Source: Salisapilia sapeloensis (lineage: Eukaryota; Oomycota; Peronosporomycetes; Peronosporales; Salisapiliaceae). Taken from it: a DNA stretch of 46,923 bases. Below the pieces are notes generated by a model. It saw only the letters and a list, made by a program, of their open reading frames with translations, did no database searches and was not told the origin of the DNA. The position numbers and the translations under genes are program-made. The DNA lies in NCBI GenBank assembly GCA_023334545.1, contig JAADVB010000152.1, forward strand, positions 1 through 46,923, in the 5' to 3' direction. Positions 31,501 to 41,088 of this stretch are shown here, piece by piece (within the stretch, counting starts at the first letter, position 1; each line of letters starts with the position of its first letter).

Positions 31501-32344
31501 AGTCGACATGTTAGGCGACAGTGGACTCGTAGCAAAGTTAGTGCGATCGAATAGCGCTTTGGTCGCAGTCTGTGTAGCTTTACTCCTTGCTGGCATCTTT
31601 TTGACAGCAATCTGGCGCAGTGTACTGCTTCCTGTCTATAACCGTACAATCGGTGTCGTTGTTGCGAAAGCTCTTACTCGACTTCGCACTTGCACACAAG
31701 CTTGTGGGCGAGTGCTGTGGAAAGTCTTGAAGAAATGTTGCTGCTGTCGGCGGAAAAAGGCATCAGGTGAAGTTGTTCCCATCAATGCGGATGGAACTAG
31801 TCTATCGGAATCTGCAAACCAAGAGAAAAGAGATGTGGATAGTCAAGATAGCAATACCCGAAATGACTCAGGAGATGCTTCTGGAATGTTAAAGAAGAAG
31901 CGCGTCGTCTTGCCGGAGTTCACGGATATCTTTAGGAAATCTATTCCGAAGAAGTACAAACCAGACAAACGATTAGGATACGAACTGAATGAAGATGGAG
32001 ACCTCGTTCGAAACTACGTAGAGGAGACGGCTCTACCCGGTGGTTTGCGTCGCTGGATTGGGACACCAATGCGAACATGGGAAGCACTACCAGCCCCAGT
32101 GAAGATATACGCCATTGAAGCCAACAGCAAGTACGCAGTTGCCGTATCCCAGTTATTAGAAACATCGGAGAAGAAAGCCTTGACTGCTCGTTCGACAGCA
32201 AGAGACACCGCCCGTCAAGAGGCATTAAAGAAAGATGAGGAAACGAAGAAGCAGGCAGATGGCGAGATTGTGAATGCGGTAGATATGACGGAAGGTAAGC
32301 CGTTGAACGACAGTGCCAACAACGCTGTTAATGAAGAAAAGTAG
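28535..32344 (+). CDS. OSCA/TMEM63-family channel, second copy
   Basis: A single exon of 1269 residues, closely similar along its length to the product at 18125-22471 (shared YFMLxKYLSITFL, VNYYGHGVT, EPSNILWENLE, FERHSSE.SKASA, HLYSI.TAYDEA.GE and LPWTL). It lacks that protein's 280-residue acidic N-terminus and has only about 90 residues before the first helix. Family features are the RRM-like cytosolic loop (YAIFVRGLPRDATEREVMEH, ECAFVTFNNLESRRRC), the Cys-rich extracytoplasmic loop (CTEPCITETSSRICSTLPCF) and the C-terminal channel core. A Cys cluster (KKCCCCRRKK) just after the last helix looks like a palmitoylation site and is specific to this copy. The expected role is a mechano- or osmo-gated cation channel. 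Confidence 0.85.
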   Translation: MDALPTLIVPDDPETGTIERPVTPKPPEPVPNDTDGDTQPLSSKTSARVYPKDVVEKKEERQDVSSRDYKTMAKRANVLANRDRLAGGKKSVFDIKMSDIAALGIGMQLYFMLIKYLSITFLVMGIISLPAIVVNYYGHGVTSNLVDPLELAFASLGNQGVNPEIAANPANCLPIGEIDCTGKTVRTPFTSDPETVTWIITTCDLLYSFIFLLFVVVYHVQAKKAISKHLLENLTPAKYAIFVRGLPRDATEREVMEHFSNLYDLTKEETFRPLWFNVCWGKRRKVKNSLSEEAINRSPVSNVEHLACFSGDKKNMYIDSWVAEVSIGHPTGGLLRTFLAMEILTKKITETKQLKKILEYEKEEASKETNEKMKKKKFRPKDERLLARTIKKLQALDEKLDQKTSKIKALKEPNAVAAPQDDAINKLEKKNSANFKPNLSLKKLPLPQADKTDPNAFDWSACECAFVTFNNLESRRRCLNDYRKSAMYLPRKWQPTELRFRQKHPLIVRPAPEPSNILWENLETTDKERLKRRSITTCVTLLLLFGSVAVISGAQSAQQEFKSKMPPSGLCGYKLPELFYGSTDFEEDSNTWELVWDSNATCPVDSVSNMPAYNITYANGIVNPINHTAPIQDPSNPPVRCTEPCITETSSRICSTLPCFDQNLLDDGDKCETYLESHILYCFCMDALTESIEEYGLKEGAEILWNDYIPCQGFITNYITKNALIVAAACVVVVVNLLLKTILRGFASFERHSSESSKASAISLKMFSAQFLNTAVIVLVVNASLGVDSIPVLKDLFKGEFIDFERNWYPLVGMGITMTMLINAFAPQAAPFLQMLVLFPLKRCWQKRSVRTQEAMNELYAGPQFNIAERYPVILNCVFVTMMFCGGSPVLLFIASLTCGLTYWLDKLSVIHLYSIRTAYDEALGETILGLLPWTLLLHLSFSMWMYGNPDLLQSSKLNLNGLLSTFSIESNTTTNATVYDQFLTEAAKVDMLGDSGLVAKLVRSNSALVAVCVALLLAGIFLTAIWRSVLLPVYNRTIGVVVAKALTRLRTCTQACGRVLWKVLKKCCCCRRKKASGEVVPINADGTSLSESANQEKRDVDSQDSNTRNDSGDASGMLKKKRVVLPEFTDIFRKSIPKKYKPDKRLGYELNEDGDLVRNYVEETALPGGLRRWIGTPMRTWEALPAPVKIYAIEANSKYAVAVSQLLETSEKKALTARSTARDTARQEALKKDEETKKQADGEIVNAVDMTEGKPLNDSANNAVNEEK

Positions 32345-32641
32345 TCTAGATTGCTGAATATACTTGATATGCATCAATTGTTCCTGTTTTATTTATGAAT
32401 AGAGTTTGCAGCCTTAATACCACTAGGTGATCCCATAGACCGTTCTTTTATTTCTAGATAATGGAATAACTTGATTATCCTACGTCGATCTGTCGTCGCA
32501 ACACAGAGCAAAGCAACTTTATACCGTATACTAACCATCTCGTCACATCCAACTTATATCCTGTCTATTATTACGCAAAGCATGGGCTTTCGCCCGATCA
32601 TGCTACCCTTCGCTTTACAAGCGTTTGCCTTCACTAGACTT

Positions 32642-33855
32642 TCATTCATACACAACAAAATGTTCTTTAAAGACTGGTAACGCGTCCTCCCATTCTTCCT
32701 CTTTCACAAGCATAAAATCCTATACGAGAATTATTAATTGAGATACAAGAACTAGTATAGCAATCATCTTACCGTTGAATACGTGCTTAGATAAAACACC
32801 ATCGTCGCGGCCGTTTTCAAGACTGAGGTCTGTGCAGCTACGACGCCAACTTCTCCAAATCCCATTGGTTGCTGTCCGATGTGCACTACCTTCCACGCAT
32901 CCGGAGACACGATCACGCCGCCCTCTCCATTCTCAACTAGCTGCTTCATGCCGTCCAAGAACTCCTTATCGGATGTCACAATGCATACATCGGACCCCAT
33001 GTCCGAGTAATTTAGAAACGCATGACCAGACACACCAGTTTTATCTTCCCCGCTTATCTCTTTGGAAAGTGGCATGAGGTACGGAGAGTGCTGAAAGAGC
33101 AAGCAGACAAGGTCGTACATATGACGCTTAACACAGCTTTTGGTCATCTGCACGACAGAGAGGGAAGAGGACGGAAGACTCAGCGTGTGGTTATGCGAAA
33201 CAAAACTAGTTGGACAGTCGTCTTGGGTCTCTTCTTCCAAGCTGTTGGTGCAAGCATACTCTTCGCCAGTGTCCTCCATCGTGATGTCACATAACGATTG
33301 CAAGCACGAGATGGCATCATCCAAGGCTTCCGTCTTCACGAGAACTAGCTCATCGGTTGGATTAGTAATCGTTCATGCAACAGGAATGAAGGAGACTAGC
33401 CTACCATAATCTGTTTGGTACGTAGAGATCTGGAAAACGCTGATATTATGTTGAGCTAGTATGGTCGTGATCTCCGCGAGTAATTGAAGCTGTGTGTCGA
33501 ATGCTCCTGTGCCAGCCGAAACCACTTGCAATGCTCTCCATCCCGTGCCTTCCGTCTCTAGACCAGTTCCATCAGGAAAAAGCTCTAGAAGTTCTTCATC
33601 CAACACCATTGACACTTCCTCTTCATTCTCAATGTAGCTCAGCACGCGAGATTCATCTGAAGCATCCCATCGATAGAAGAGAATGTCAAGCAATGGAGGT
33701 ACAGCGTGCGCGTAGAAAGCGGGTGTCGAGGCATCTAGAGATTTTGCAAGGCGAGCAATCACAAGTGTAGAGCGCATGCATAGCAGTTGAACCTGTGCCA
33801 TCACACTGATTGACACTCGCGTCGTGCAGACACGGCGAGAAGTGTAGCCATCCAT
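32642..33855 (-). CDS. CASTOR-like ACT-domain protein, putative arginine sensor (3 exons)
   Basis: Exons 33405-33855, 32773-33344 and 32642-32719 (introns of 60 and 53 bases; the first has a TACTAAT branch-point-like motif) give 366 residues. Both joins restore paired ACT motifs: ISTYQTDYVLVKTEAL in the N-terminal half and YLSTYSTDFMLVKEEEW in the C-terminal half. The block VVHIGQQPMGFGEVGVVA matches the CASTOR segment IGGQPLGFDECGIVAQ, and the order of four ACT-like units with a Ser/acidic linker (about 165-215) also fits the CASTOR1/2 (GATSL) layout and length (329 residues). In animals CASTOR binds arginine and relieves inhibition of GATOR2 upstream of TORC1. Whether this homologue binds arginine is unknown. 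Confidence 0.8.
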
Positions 33856-34596
33856 TCATTTCAGCCTATCGGCGTAGCAAGTTTGGCTGTCAAGTTTTCG
33901 ATTGGTAGAAACTTCGAACATAGTAAAAATAGAACAGTGTCTGCTATGGAAACCTAGCATCAGAAGAAACGTATTCGTAGTAGCTTCCATACGAGCAGCT
34001 ACATGTGAAGTTTTTTATTAGGAGTATGTTGTTTATGTAGCGTTCCACTTGACGGTAAAGGACTCTTGTAGACGCAAGAAGACGAAGAGACTCTACCTTT
34101 TAAACCCACAGGTGTCTCTTCATGCGCAAGATATGTCATGAGAAGGTGCTGTGCTTCAAGAAAATGACGGTTTGATAAAGATTTAACTTGATGAATGTTA
34201 GCTATCTATACCTGCTTAGGATTTAATATCTGACTTTTATCTTTACTACATCCGTGCTCAGAGAGTTTTAAAGCAAAATGCTACCAGCAAAATGGAAGCT
34301 GTATTAAAGCGCCCGAAGAGTCCAACGGTAAAGTCGGTATATTACGAGTGCCATAATGGATCACTTTGGCATTAACTGTTCCTCGCGGTGGCTAGGTTTC
34401 TACGTCCATGGCGTTGGTGGCTGCATATCTGTATGAGGAATGGCCACGAATACCCTTTACCGCGATTTTGGTCCGATCGCAAAAGTAGCCAGTTGCTTTC
34501 TCAAAAATTGCTGATCATGGTAGGCGGGCAAGCCTCCAAGCCCACATTAACGAATTTCTCTCTTCGGAACAACTCCACTCGAACTTCACGAACAAA
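33856..34596. other. Divergent intergenic region
   Basis: These 741 AT-rich bases lie between the CASTOR-like gene (minus) and the Pmp3 gene (plus). An 80-codon plus frame at 34388-34630 overlaps the Pmp3 start in another frame and is not supported. Promoters of both neighbours should lie here. Confidence 0.5.
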
Positions 34597-34770
34597 ATGG
34601 CCGTCACCTGTGGAGACATCCCGCGCTTGATCTGTAGTGTTATCATCCCGCCGATCGGTGTCTTCTTCCAAGTCGGCTGCAACAAAGACCTCGCTATCAA
34701 TATTCTGTTAACGCTGCTCGGATACATCCCTGGACTCATTCATGCCGTGTACATTTTGGTGAAGTACTAG
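34597..34770 (+). CDS. PMP3: Pmp3/UPF0057 small membrane proteolipid
   Basis: A 57-residue frame from ATG 34597 to TAG 34770. It has the two hydrophobic helices typical of the family: DIPRLICSVIIPPIGVFFQ with the invariant PPIGVF turn, then DLAINILLTLLGYIPGLIHA and the ending VYILVKY, matching LLTxLGYIPGxIHAxYxI in yeast Pmp3 and plant RCI2/LTI6. The family sits in the plasma membrane and affects membrane potential and tolerance to salt and cold stress. Its length and motifs leave little doubt. Confidence 0.93.
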   Translation: MAVTCGDIPRLICSVIIPPIGVFFQVGCNKDLAINILLTLLGYIPGLIHAVYILVKY

Positions 34771-36212
34771 AATGACCAAGCCTGCTCTTCTAGAGCAAAT
34801 ACTGGACGATGCATTGCATCTTGCCTTTAAAAAAACAAGATCTTTTTGATATTCCTTTGAACGCGTGCGTTGCGTTTGCAGTAGTAGAAGATGAAGCAAG
34901 TACTATTTCTGGGCCAGTAAAACTATTCGACTTGAAACGACTTGTATCAGAAAATTGATCCAACTATGAAACGTTTTGATTCGTGGAAATGCGTATATGA
35001 TACTGTGATTTGCTAAAATTTTAAAAAGTTCTGTAGAAGAAAAGAAGTATATTTGTAGGCCACTAAAAATATACAATGATTGCACTTGAAGTTTGTATGA
35101 ATAGCTCGAGTATGTCTACTTGACCCGTTTACGCAGCGCTGCTTAAGACAGATATCGAATGGCAAGCTTATATTGCGTCATCCTTCCGATATGCCATTGT
35201 TCGAGATAGCTACTAGATTACCTTTGGGATATTTGGATAGCTATGCTTTGCGAAAGAAAATATAAATAGCGTGATAAAGTATTTATCCATATACTTTCGA
35301 TAGAGCAAGTCTCCAATCTGTATGCATGGGCTCGCAGCCTAGTGATCGATAAAATAGCGATACAATCATTGTACAGGTATCATAAAGCTCTCGCATACAA
35401 CTGAAACATTCTCATGGACAAGCTATCTTCTAGCTAATCCTCGAAAAGTCAGATCCTGTCAAATCTTATTGATTTGAAGTCTGTTTGATACCAATTTAAT
35501 TGGAGATAGACAACTTCACTGTCAACATTACCACATACACTATACTTGCCATTGTATCTTCGGCGTCCAAACATCAAGAAATTTAAAGCAGAACGCTCTA
35601 TCCACAGCTTTCGCCGGTGACTAAGCCACATTTACATTAGAATCATCGTTATCGTGTACGCGTTTAAAGTTGAAATGCAAATTACACATATATTATCTTT
35701 GAAATGCACGAACAAGTATGAGAGTACTAGCTATAGCACTATAGTGAACCTGGGTGCAACGGTGAACACGTACACACATCATATCGATCTCATCACTCAT
35801 ACAGAGAGTACACTACCTAAATGATGGACCAGATCATAGTAACTAAAAAAAGTGTCGTTGTTTTTCAAAATATCTCTTTATCTAAGAGATTATATCGTTT
35901 CTTTCGGGCCGAGTTCTGCCGATAACATGGAGGAGCATGCTCAGTAATCTGAAAAAGTATTGTTACTTGAAGATCTTGTCTCCACAACTTCGTATTGGCT
36001 TGTCGTCCAGAGTATTCAATCATTGCCATACGACACAGAGGAAAGATTTGATGACAACTAAATGATCAGAGCTAGGTATTCTTGTTCTGATTCTCTCCTG
36101 GAGACCAACATCATCTGTTGTCAAAGTCTCTTCATTGCGAGTATCCAAGTTGCAGATTAACAATGCTTACGACGGCACAATGTCGGCGGATGCAATACAA
36201 AACATTGCCACC
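34771..36212. other. AT-rich gene-poor stretch
   Basis: About 1.4 kb with frequent stops in all frames and no supported gene. The few 60-codon frames (for example minus 35449-35631) show no protein-like features. I see no terminal repeats or transposon domains. Confidence 0.5.
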
Positions 36213-36644
36213 TCATGTGGCCGTGACGTGTTCGTTTGCGATGCGCACAGCGTGTATATAAGCAACAACAACTCTTATCTGTCTGCCAAGTGGAGAACAA
36301 TAGAAGCATTTGCACGAGGTAGTGAGATGGATGAGTGTTTCAGGCGGATAGTTTCCATCTCTCTGACGGATGATCTTGACTCGACTCAAAAGACTCTCCT
36401 TCGGTAGCAGAGAGGACTCGTAGAAGATTAGAGTCGTCGTTTGCGCCCGAAGCTTCCATCGAATAGATGTCAGTTGCTGCCTCGACGCAAGATCCCGATC
36501 GTTGCCGAAGGGAATGTCCAATTGTCGTTGCGTATCACGATGCTGATCCACAGCAGCAATCAGTTGCTGCTTATGGTTCGCCGCACCATCCAATTCATAT
36601 CTTGTAACAGTCTGTAATTCATTAGCTGCGATCCTGTACCTCAC
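36213..36644 (-). CDS. Doubtful ORF, possible gene remnant
   Basis: A 143-codon frame without stops; its first codon is GTG, and there is no good upstream ATG. The N-terminal half reads like coiled-coil protein (ELQTVTRYELDGAANHKQ, then Gln/Arg/Asp-rich), while the second half is less protein-like. It may be an exon of a decayed gene related to the fragments at 38-41 kb, or chance. An overlapping plus frame (36135-36407) is no better. Confidence 0.25.
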   Translation of the reverse strand: MRYRIAANELQTVTRYELDGAANHKQQLIAAVDQHRDTQRQLDIPFGNDRDLASRQQLTSIRWKLRAQTTTLIFYESSLLPKESLLSRVKIIRQRDGNYPPETLIHLTTSCKCFYCSPLGRQIRVVVAYIHAVRIANEHVTAT

Positions 36645-36760
36645 ATAGAGCAGCGGGAATCTTAATGTCGCTACATCATCCGTTCATGCACTTCATCATG
36701 CAATCATTGTCGATAGAAGAGGATGTACCTTTCAAATCACGAAGAATAGCATGATGCGAC

Positions 36761-36798
36761 AAAATATGATGGTAGAAAATATGATGGTAGAAAATATG
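36761..36798. repeat. Short 15-base tandem repeat, about 2.5 copies
   Basis: The unit AAAATATGATGGTAG occurs at 36761-36775 and 36776-36790, followed by a partial third copy to 36798. It lies just past the 3' end of the RING-H2 gene in AT-rich DNA. It has no known role and is probably replication slippage. Confidence 0.8.
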
Positions 36799-36934
36799 CG
36801 TCTATTTCTTTCTTCGTTTAAAATGCCTTCTAGTCACGGGCCATAGGGAGTTCTTGAACTAGGTTTTCTCGTTCGAATACATATATAATCTCATGTGACG
36901 TCTCCCTTTCACCTCACACAACCTTTGCTTCCTT

Positions 36935-37708
36935 TCACTCCAGTCGTTGTCGACTTTGCTTTTCAGTGTCCGCTTCCTCTCTCTTTCTCTTCTGTGCTTT
37001 GACAGATCCACTCGCAGCGGTTGGAGAGGTATCCATAGTTTCCTGCCGACTACGGCTACTCTCTGTGTTGATCCAAGCGGCGTTCACGATGCAAGTTTTC
37101 GTCTCGTGTGTGTCTTCGCCTTCCAAGTGCTCCAATTGAGCTTGGACGACCACTCGAACTGTCTGTCCTTCTGCAATATCTGTTTCCAGAATTTCCTCCT
37201 GTGTCTTCCCTTCGGCATCCTTTGGTAGCACTAGCGCCGACATCATACTGCAAACACCATGCCGACCTGTACCTAATAACGTCGGTAGCTGATACCGGCA
37301 TACGGGGCAGGTGCTTCTGCTTTGAAACCATGTTTGGGCACAGTCTTTGTGGAACTGATGCCCGCACGGTAGCTGCACTTGCATACCAGCGTCAGTCAAA
37401 CAGACCGGACAGTTGTTCGTGTCGTCCGATAAAGTGTCGAGATCATCAAGGAATCCAGGCATTGCTGGTGCGGCGTTCTGTAGCTTCGGGCCGAGTGTCT
37501 GTAGGACGAAGCGTACCCAGGACGGGTGCTGGAAACTCTGTAAAAGAGCTTTGATACTGGATGTCTTGGGCACAACATATCGAACTCCCACTCGTACGTT
37601 TAGCTCCGAGCTTGTCATCTCGCAGATACAACCTATTATCTTGGCGGCAAATTCGTAAGTGAGCTTCGTATGTTGGATGAAGTTAGCACGTACGATTGCC
37701 CAACCCAT
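36935..37708 (-). CDS. RING-H2 finger protein, probable E3 ubiquitin ligase
   Basis: The ATG at 37708 gives 257 residues in one exon. The RING-H2 finger at about residues 100-142 has all ligands in order: CPVCLTDAG, LPCGHQFHKDCAQTWF, STCPVC (C3H2C3), with the conserved Trp before the last pair, so E2 binding is expected. It resembles the RNF126/BCA2-type RING. The N-terminal ~95 residues are a small folded region with no known domain (MGWAIVRANFIQHTKL; VGVRYVVPKTSS). The C-terminal ~60 are charged and disordered with a nuclear signal-like QKRKREE. The substrate is unknown. It is the only intact gene between 34.8 and 41.0 kb. Confidence 0.82.
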   Translation of the reverse strand: MGWAIVRANFIQHTKLTYEFAAKIIGCICEMTSSELNVRVGVRYVVPKTSSIKALLQSFQHPSWVRFVLQTLGPKLQNAAPAMPGFLDDLDTLSDDTNNCPVCLTDAGMQVQLPCGHQFHKDCAQTWFQSRSTCPVCRYQLPTLLGTGRHGVCSMMSALVLPKDAEGKTQEEILETDIAEGQTVRVVVQAQLEHLEGEDTHETKTCIVNAAWINTESSRSRQETMDTSPTAASGSVKAQKRKREEADTEKQSRQRLE

Positions 37709-38020
37709 CTTGTCGTGGCATCAGATGAGTCTTGCGTAACCAGCCAATAGGTCAGTCACCTGGCTCGTGATCAGAACATACTTTGTATACATTGAAAAAC
37801 TTAGCGGCACATGATTCGATATAGACAAGTCTAGTCAAGCGATCGCAAAGCTTGCTCGAGTACTGATCCGTAACTTTTCTGGATCTTGCCGTGCAGAAGA
37901 GCTTGTGGAAGAAGAAAAAAGAATTAAGGTGGAAAGTGATGGAGGGCGTTTAAAGTGGATTATCACGTTTCATGTTTAAATAGGTGAGAAGCAACTCAGA
38001 CGTATGCACTCTTGTTCTTG
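37709..38020. other. Intergenic spacer upstream of the RING-H2 gene
   Basis: About 310 bases containing the probable RING-H2 promoter (minus strand). No gene is supported. Confidence 0.4.
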
Positions 38021-39068
38021 TCAGATTTCATCGCAATAATTCACTCGTGATTCGGTGAATGGGCTATCCAAATCTGCGTGGTTAAGATGCTGTCACTTGT
38101 CGCTGGGTACCATATGACACAAAACTACCTTCGTGACAGCGTATGAAGCCGACCTCTTTGCACCGATTTTTTCAATACGATCTAGATACGTGAGTAACTG
38201 CCGCGTCATCCAGCGCATAGCTTCTAACTAGGACCGTAAACGAGTGCGAGGCTGTGGATGTGCCCGGTGGTAAATCATCGAGCAAAGTATGACGCCTACC
38301 AAGGACACTCTATATTGTAGCAGCTTCCAATCGCTAGTCAGTACCGGCGTCGCTTTGCGTGTCATTCCTTTACTTCCCGCATCATCTCCTGATAAAAGCA
38401 TGTAAGATTTTGCCAGTCACACCAAGTTTATTTTGTATCTCACAACGCGCGTTCGTCTAGTCGAGCACGTGCAACAGTCCGACATTCCCTACAATACGTG
38501 TCCTTGAAGAAGCAAATAAATCTACTTACGAACCATTTTTGTAGAGGTACGCAGAGATCGCAACGTGGTCTCCTTGTATCGCAGTTACTCACTTCTCTAA
38601 GAAAGGTTCAGCTTCCTCCGGACGTTGGTGTTTATACTCACTCTTTTGGTGCAGGTCGTTTCACAGTCCACTGATCCTTGGAAAATCGAAATGGTGTCGT
38701 GATAATTGCTCTATGAGGCCGATGCTGTACAAATGATCAAGTCATTAACTGCCTTTTACTTCCCACTACGATTACATGTTACACCACCGCTGGCTTTATA
38801 GATCAATGCTCTTCTTTTGCCGCACAGCCACAACAGCTTCATGTTGATCCGCAAATCAAAGTGCATCAATGTATCCGTATATAATACCGAGCTTCTAAAA
38901 ATGCATAACACAGGTCATTAAAGCGCCTCTCCATTTGTGCGTAAGCTGGCTAGGCGTTCTTAGTAGACGTGGAAACCTTGACTGCCTACCTCATTGGCTT
39001 GCACAAGATACAGCTGACGAAGACGTGCAAGTCTTACCAAATCATCAATTTTATCTCGGTGGATGCTA
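38021..39068 (-). pseudogene. Decayed multi-exon gene, function unrecognised
   Basis: Read on the minus strand, this stretch is a run of protein-like segments interrupted by lesions. Upstream to downstream: an exon at 38990-39065 (KIDDLVRLARLRQLYLVQAN) joins across a 40-base GT..AG gap to 38888-38949 (MERRFNDLCYAFLEA). Then the frame shifts and in-frame stops appear (GYIDAL, stop, FADQHEAVVAVRQKKSIDL, stop). Exons 38642-38724 and 38440-38596 join cleanly across 45 bases (FRFSKDQWTVKRPAPK; a Cys-pair region CDLC and CREC). A further segment at about 38172-38401 (SKGMTRKATPVLTSDWKLLQ; LPPGTSTASHSFTVLV) carries a one-base shift and then a stop. A last segment ends at 38021 (ADLDSPFTESRVNYCDEI). 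The protein family is not recognised. An intact gene with unusual splicing is the alternative. Confidence 0.55.
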
Positions 39069-39498
39069 GTGCAGGAACCAGGGAAGGAAATTGGCCCAGC
39101 TACCAGCGTTTACCAGTGCATTTATTGATGAGTGGTCAAGAAATCACGTAGCTAGGCCACAAAGGGACGAGTGTTGATAAAAATTTATTGTAGTCTTGTC
39201 TCGCGGGCTCGAATTCCGCGCGTTGTCGTATGAGTGATTTTCTTATTCTTTAAAGAAACATATACTGCTATGCCGGCATAACCGAAAGAGCCATAAAGCT
39301 CACGGCGCCAAGCTACCTATAGTCAAGCCAGTGCCAAGTGTTAGTCATAAGTGAATGATATGTTTACATTGCATAAACAGTGGTACGTCAATCCATTCTG
39401 TTCCGTCTCATATGCGGAAGAAAGTCACTTCGTACTCATCTGCGTTGCTGCTTGCTTGCAAAGATACTTTTTTGTCAAGTCGAGGGTATGAACGCTGC

Positions 39499-39714
39499 TT
39501 ATTTTCTTTTATAAAAACGATTTTGTAATTTATCACGATTATTATAAAATTGAAGTTTTGCTATGCGTCCTGAGCCAATGTCAGAGAGCGCATCTTGCGA
39601 ATCCCTTCGATGCAAACGCATAGGATTTGTTTCGTAGAGACATGCTGAGAAATGACTTTCCTCCAGACAATTCGCGAAGGAATCATGCTCTCTTTTTATC
39701 TGTTCGGATATCAA
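39499..39714 (-). pseudogene. Coding-like fragment, possibly 5' part of the decayed gene
   Basis: A stop-free minus frame of 71 codons without an ATG start (first codon TTG) reads like real protein (REHDSFANCLEESHFS; RLHRRDSQDALSDIGSG) and lies upstream of, and on the same strand as, the fragments at 38021-39068. Similar short protein-like pieces follow upstream: 39799-39900 (TTYAFYAASASDRKEPGIYG), 40062-40216 (QLFPDFDDQV; SSAHVDPRYHILEQSRVTIS) and 40742-40896 (LNGLVDTHEI, stop, DVYAAWFHKCVCDLVLQCF). Each is limited by stops. Together they suggest that the lost gene spanned nearly 3 kb. Confidence 0.35.
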
Positions 39715-41088
39715 GTGCGTACGCTTCCCGCCTACTCTCTCTACCTCGTACCGTCAGATCCGACCCCAAGAGCTACCATCGTGTCGACGATACAACTAGC
39801 CATAGATACCCGGTTCTTTTCTATCAGAAGCGGAAGCGGCGTAGAACGCATAGGTTGTTCTTTTATTAGTACTTGTCGTAGCTCGCACGTTATCGTCAGA
39901 TAGTTGATCCGGCTTTGACTTTAGTCAGACTACTGGTTTGTGTATCGTCAACAAAGATCTGAAGTTGAGAACAAGCATCACTATCAAGTGACATTTTGTG
40001 CTTTAATCTTCTTGCGACTCAGCAAGTGACAGTTAGAGCTGACCCGAAAGTTTCGTATTCTTACATGAAATCGTAACCCTGCTTTGCTCAAGAATATGAT
40101 AGCGAGGATCAACATGAGCGCTTGATAATGATGCAGTCCAGAGGCGTCATATGCTAGCTTTGTTTCAGCTCCGAACTTGATCATCGAAATCCGGAAAGAG
40201 TTGGTAGCGTTCATATAACTCGACTACAGTCTTAAAGAGAAAGTTACGAGTCTCTTATTCTTTCAAACTCGTAGAACCGTGCGAGCGATTGGCATCACAT
40301 TGCACTTATCGTGTAGACAAAGCAAACTAGTCAATTGCTTTGCTACATACGAGATATTGCTTCCTCTCATTCTACATCTGACCATCCATTGCCTAGTTGA
40401 AATAAAACTCATTTTTACGGCCTAGCTTTCATTCCGAACTCTTCCAATGAATGCCCCTTTCGTTCTTTGCTGGTAGACAAAAGCAGGCTACAAGTTGGAT
40501 ATAGAAAGAAACTTGGCATCGATCATGAACCTTTATCTCGCAAGCAAATTAATTTACCTAGCAAGTCCACGAACAAATCATTCGGGCTGGCTACAACTAC
40601 TCAAGTTGCTGCTTCGAGTCGACGTCCACTAGCTACGGAACACAGGACAGACACCCTGTGTTTGCGTAAAAGTAGAGCAAGCGAAAAAGCTTACAGCTCT
40701 AAAGACACGCGTATCTAGCAAATGATATTTCATAAGGAAAGCAAAGAGTGTATCATCTTGTAGTTCTATCCAAAGCTCCGTTGTCTGCTCCCTACGTGCC
40801 AAAGCACTGAAGCACAAGATCGCATACACATTTATGGAACCATGCAGCATACACGTCTCACATACGTATTTCATGAGTATCTACGAGCCCATTCAACCTA
40901 TGCAGACAAAAAAGCATCTACTTAAGAATGAAACACATCAATCGCAATGCTCTCTTATCGCTTCAACCATGTACGATCTTTCAAGATCTGCAAACTCTCT
41001 TAATTTCAGTATACTAGTCTGAGTGGCTGCGCAGGTGGCAGCCACATCCACTTGTTATCGACGGATACGCGACCGCTAGTCCATTGCC

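Noticed and set aside
38440-38724. Two-exon intact gene (79 residues) instead of part of a pseudogene
   Set aside because: The two exons join in frame, but there is no ATG start or valid upstream connection, and the flanking coding-like sequence on both sides carries stops and frameshifts.
39190-39235. tRNA-like T-arm (GGCTCGAATTCCG)
   Set aside because: The loop lacks the usual TTCRA start, no matching acceptor stem is found 60-80 bases upstream on either strand, and no D-arm or anticodon arm can be folded in place.
34771-41088. Transposable element as the cause of the gene-poor stretch
   Set aside because: No long terminal repeats, target-site duplications, reverse transcriptase, integrase or transposase motifs were seen on either strand; only a short tandem repeat and decayed coding fragments.
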